Source: Candidatus Methylomirabilota bacterium (GTDB lineage Bacteria; Methylomirabilota; Methylomirabilia; Methylomirabilales; JACQHM01). From it: 15,802 nucleotides of DNA. The position numbers and the translations under genes are program-made. The notes below the pieces were generated by a model. It was not told the DNA's origin and made no database searches. It was given only the letters and a program-made list of their open reading frames with translations. Position 1 is the first letter of the stretch; each line of letters opens with the position of its first letter. Below are positions 13,930 to 15,802 of the stretch, in pieces. Location of the stretch: positions 1 to 15,802 of the forward strand of contig JACQHM010000102.1 of assembly GCA_016199025.1 (NCBI GenBank). The letters run 5' to 3'.

Positions 13930-13947
13930 TGGTCTGACCATCAGACC
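13930..13947. promoter_or_regulatory. Predicted operator of the FadR-type GntR regulator
   Basis: TGGTCTGACCA (13930-13940) is an 11-bp palindrome with 5-bp arms, matching the TNGTNNNACNA pattern known for FadR, PdhR and LldR regulators. Overlapping it, GGTCTGA (13931-13937) and TCAGACC (13941-13947) form a second perfect inverted repeat with a 3-bp spacer. Both sit directly after the -10 box, where a bound repressor would block the promoter. Confidence 0.72.
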
Positions 13948-13975
13948 TTGAATCGAGTTAGAGGATTTGGCCGCT

Positions 13976-14692
13976 ATGGGCAGTCTAGCATTGCCTATGC
14001 TTAAAGCGATTAAGAAAACCAAGGTTTACAAGGGCATTGTTCTCCAGCTCCGAAACCTCATCGCCGAGGGGAAGCTAAAACCCGGCGATCAGCTCCCCCC
14101 CGAACGGGAGCTGTCCGAGACCTTTCAGGTGAGCCGCGCCTCTGTCAGGGAGGCCATCCGGGCCCTGGAGTCGTTAGGCCTGGTCGAAAGCCGCCAGGGG
14201 GAAGGAACCTATGTGGTAGATAATGTCCAGATCCTCCTCCAACGTCTGGCGGGTGATCTATTGGAGGAGCAGGATGCCCTTTTAGAGATCTTCGAGGCCC
14301 GGAAGATCCTGGAGCCAGAGATCGCTGCGTTCGCGGCCAAGCGGGCAACCCCTTTAGAGATCCAGGAGATGGCCAACATCCTGGAGAGACAGGCTCAAGA
14401 GATTGCCAGGGGAGGAACAGGGGTGGAGGAAGACACTGCCTTTCATTCGGCCCTGGCCAGGGCTGCCAAGAATATGTTGCTTCTCCGCCTAACGGATGCC
14501 ATCGTGGATAGCCTGCGGAAATCACGGGAGCGCTCCCTCCAAACCGGCGACCGTCCCGTCCGCTCCTTGGCCGGGCACCGGGAGATCCTGGAGGCCATCA
14601 AAGCTCAGGATACAGGATGGGCCAGGCGGGCGACGCTCCGGCACCTGGAGGAGATCGAGAACATCCTATGGAGCCAGCCGAAGGAGGATTAG
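13976..14692 (+). CDS. GntR-family transcriptional regulator, FadR subfamily (GntR-FCD)
   Basis: The 238-residue regulator has an N-terminal winged helix (about 12-75). Its recognition region reads PPERELSETFQVSRASVREAIRALESLGLV, and the wing reads ESRQGEGTYV. The C-terminal all-helical FCD ligand domain (about 95-230) has the usual metal-ligand pattern: Asp in EEDTAFH, its His, then His in AGHREIL and His in TLRHLEEIE. Members bind small carboxylates such as lactate, pyruvate or acyl-CoA. ATG 13976 is chosen because AGAGGA (13960-13965) is 10 bp upstream; TTG 13967 is too close, and Met at 13997 lacks a site. It is read from a strong promoter overlapped by a matching palindrome and lies 3 bp before a 2-oxoacid oxidoreductase gene. 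It is therefore probably an autoregulated local repressor relieved by the substrate of that enzyme. Confidence 0.92.
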   Translation: MGSLALPMLKAIKKTKVYKGIVLQLRNLIAEGKLKPGDQLPPERELSETFQVSRASVREAIRALESLGLVESRQGEGTYVVDNVQILLQRLAGDLLEEQDALLEIFEARKILEPEIAAFAAKRATPLEIQEMANILERQAQEIARGGTGVEEDTAFHSALARAAKNMLLLRLTDAIVDSLRKSRERSLQTGDRPVRSLAGHREILEAIKAQDTGWARRATLRHLEEIENILWSQPKED

Positions 14693-14695
14693 CGC

Positions 14696-15802
14696 ATGAG
14701 CACAGCGTCGGTGGAAGTCGTCTACCGAGGCATCTTTCAAAAGACCCTGGCGAGCCGGATCACCCGGGGCATTGTCCTCGCGGCCACGAAGCAGGGGAAG
14801 CGGGGGATCGCCTTCGGCCGCTACGGGGACTCGCCGGAGCGGAACGGGATCCCGGCCAAGAACTTCGCCATCGTGGCCGACAACGACGAGGAGCTAGAAG
14901 CCAGCATGGCCCGGTACGAGCCCGCGGAGGTGGACATTACCATCTGCGTGGACGATACCCTCTGCAAGGGGGTGGAGTCCTGGGCCTGGTACGGGCTTCA
15001 GCCTATCAACACGCTGACCAAGCCTGGTGGCACGGTCCTGGTTACCTCCATCCAATCCCCTGAGGAGCTGTTGAAGGATATCCACCGGAAGGACGAGGAG
15101 TATAACCTGGCCATCGTCAAGGGGACGGCCAGCTTCTCCGGCCTCTGGGTCTACAAGGACGATCACACCGATGTCAGGATCCTGGGGGCCATCCCCAAGA
15201 TCTGCCCGGGGCTGGTGACGCTGGAGTCCATCGAAAAGGCCATCCTGGAAGAGTGGAAGGACGAACTGAAGGTCCAATCGGCCAGAAAGTCCTACGAGCG
15301 GATTCAGCTCTGGAAGGTGACGCCCGACAAGGGGAAGGACGAGGTCCCCTACTCTTTTGAGAAGCCAAAATGGTGGGAGATGAAGGAGGGCCTCGTCATC
15401 CCGGCCATCCCCGTGGGCGGCAAGGTAGAGGAGTGGGGAGGCGGTTACCGGCCAGGCCGGAACCCTACCTTCAAGAAGTTCAGCACCCGGACCATGCGGC
15501 CCGTGGTAAACTTCGACACCTGCGTCAAGTGCACCCTCTGCTGGCTCCAGTGCCCCGACTCCTGCTTCGACGTGACGCCGGAGAACCTCTACGATGCCAA
15601 CATGGAGGCCTGCTGCGGTTGCGGGGTCTGCGAGGCGGTCTGCCCTGTCGAGGACTGTATCACGATGGTGAACGAGGCCGCCTTCGAGGACAATGCGAGC
15701 CAGTACGAGATGTGGAAAAAAGACAAGGATACCTATGCGGCCTGGCTGAAGGGAAAGATCGAGGATAAAGTCGTGACGGCCAGGTCCCACGGGTTCCGGT
15801 AC
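14696..15802 (+). CDS. 2-oxoacid:ferredoxin oxidoreductase, fused gamma-delta subunit (3' end cut by window edge)
   Basis: This frame is open to the window end: 369 codons with no stop. Residues about 5-190 match the gamma domain of the pyruvate synthase family (ICVDDTLC, LTKPGGTVLVTS, then PKICPGLVTLESIEKAI). After a linker, a delta-type ferredoxin domain carries two C-x2-C-x2-C-x3-C-P motifs: Cys276/279/282/286 and Cys306/309/312/316. It would carry electrons from the thiamine-bound substrate to ferredoxin as part of a complex whose alpha and beta genes probably follow outside the window. The N-terminal glycine loop is atypical: YRGIFQKTLASR in place of the usual GxGGQG stretch. Substrate is undetermined; pyruvate, another 2-oxoacid or oxalate are all possible. 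ATG 14696 uses AAGGAGG (14681-14687) located in the end of the regulator gene, so the two are tightly coupled. Confidence 0.86.
   Translation, partial: MSTASVEVVYRGIFQKTLASRITRGIVLAATKQGKRGIAFGRYGDSPERNGIPAKNFAIVADNDEELEASMARYEPAEVDITICVDDTLCKGVESWAWYGLQPINTLTKPGGTVLVTSIQSPEELLKDIHRKDEEYNLAIVKGTASFSGLWVYKDDHTDVRILGAIPKICPGLVTLESIEKAILEEWKDELKVQSARKSYERIQLWKVTPDKGKDEVPYSFEKPKWWEMKEGLVIPAIPVGGKVEEWGGGYRPGRNPTFKKFSTRTMRPVVNFDTCVKCTLCWLQCPDSCFDVTPENLYDANMEACCGCGVCEAVCPVEDCITMVNEAAFEDNASQYEMWKKDKDTYAAWLKGKIEDKVVTARSHGFRY

Larger units (their letters stand above)
13722..13975. other. Divergent intergenic region between the sensory operon and the GntR operon
   Basis: This 254-bp stretch holds a good promoter and operator for the plus-strand GntR gene (13900-13947). 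On the minus-strand side it holds a GC-rich hairpin with a following T-run (13733-13781) and a tandem 8-bp repeat (13802-13818). I found no convincing promoter for the minus-strand operon. A minus-strand frame at 13725-13928 has no ATG, no ribosome site and no recognisable family. Confidence 0.6.

Noticed and set aside
14894..15790. A 298-codon minus-strand frame over the oxidoreductase subunit
   Set aside because: The plus-strand frame has two intact ferredoxin cysteine motifs and no stop; the opposite frame has no recognisable feature.
1..15802. Mobile elements, CRISPR arrays, tRNA or rRNA genes
   Set aside because: I looked on both strands for transposase or integrase motifs, spaced repeats and cloverleaf sequences and found none.

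Overview
The window reads as a gene-dense, GC-rich chromosomal segment from a Gram-negative (diderm) bacterium. The diderm call rests on a FadL-type outer-membrane beta-barrel ending in phenylalanine and on a periplasmic binding protein with a signal peptide. A perfect CIRCE operator implies an HrcA repressor elsewhere in the genome. A ferredoxin-dependent 2-oxoacid oxidoreductase subunit implies anaerobic or low-potential electron metabolism. The phylum cannot be fixed from this alone; an uncultivated lineage such as NC10/Methylomirabilota or a relative is only a guess. I see no tRNA, rRNA, CRISPR array or insertion sequence.

Region 1 (1-4271, minus strand) is housekeeping. It runs alr (alanine racemase), then an alpha-D-phosphohexomutase, enolase and an FtsB/DivIC-type division protein cut by the window edge. 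The last three are packed 11-12 bp apart behind a near-consensus sigma70 promoter at 3091-3120. Region 2 (4272-4518) is an AT-rich divergent intergenic region carrying the groESL promoter and CIRCE. Region 3 (4519-6620, plus) is groES-groEL followed by a strong terminator and a weaker second one. Region 4 (6682-7821, plus) is a lone enolase-superfamily enzyme resembling galactarolactone cycloisomerase.

Region 5 (7839-13721, minus) is the most unusual part. It is a probable five-gene sensory operon, in transcription order: stand-alone receiver; FadL-like outer-membrane protein; secreted TPR-substrate-binding protein; membrane hybrid histidine kinase with two C-terminal receivers; second stand-alone receiver. 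There is one kinase and four receiver domains, but no DNA-binding or enzymatic output domain, no Hpt domain and no transporter permease or ATPase. My reading is that a ligand crosses the outer membrane by the barrel, is bound by the periplasmic protein, and is reported to the kinase.

Region 6 (13722-15802, plus) is a divergent promoter region, a FadR-type GntR regulator, and (3 bp downstream) a gamma-delta fused subunit of a 2-oxoacid:ferredoxin oxidoreductase that runs off the window. Two overlapping palindromes (13930-13947) lie next to the -10 box of the promoter for this pair. They match the operator type of FadR/PdhR/LldR regulators, so the pair looks like an autoregulated, substrate-responsive operon.
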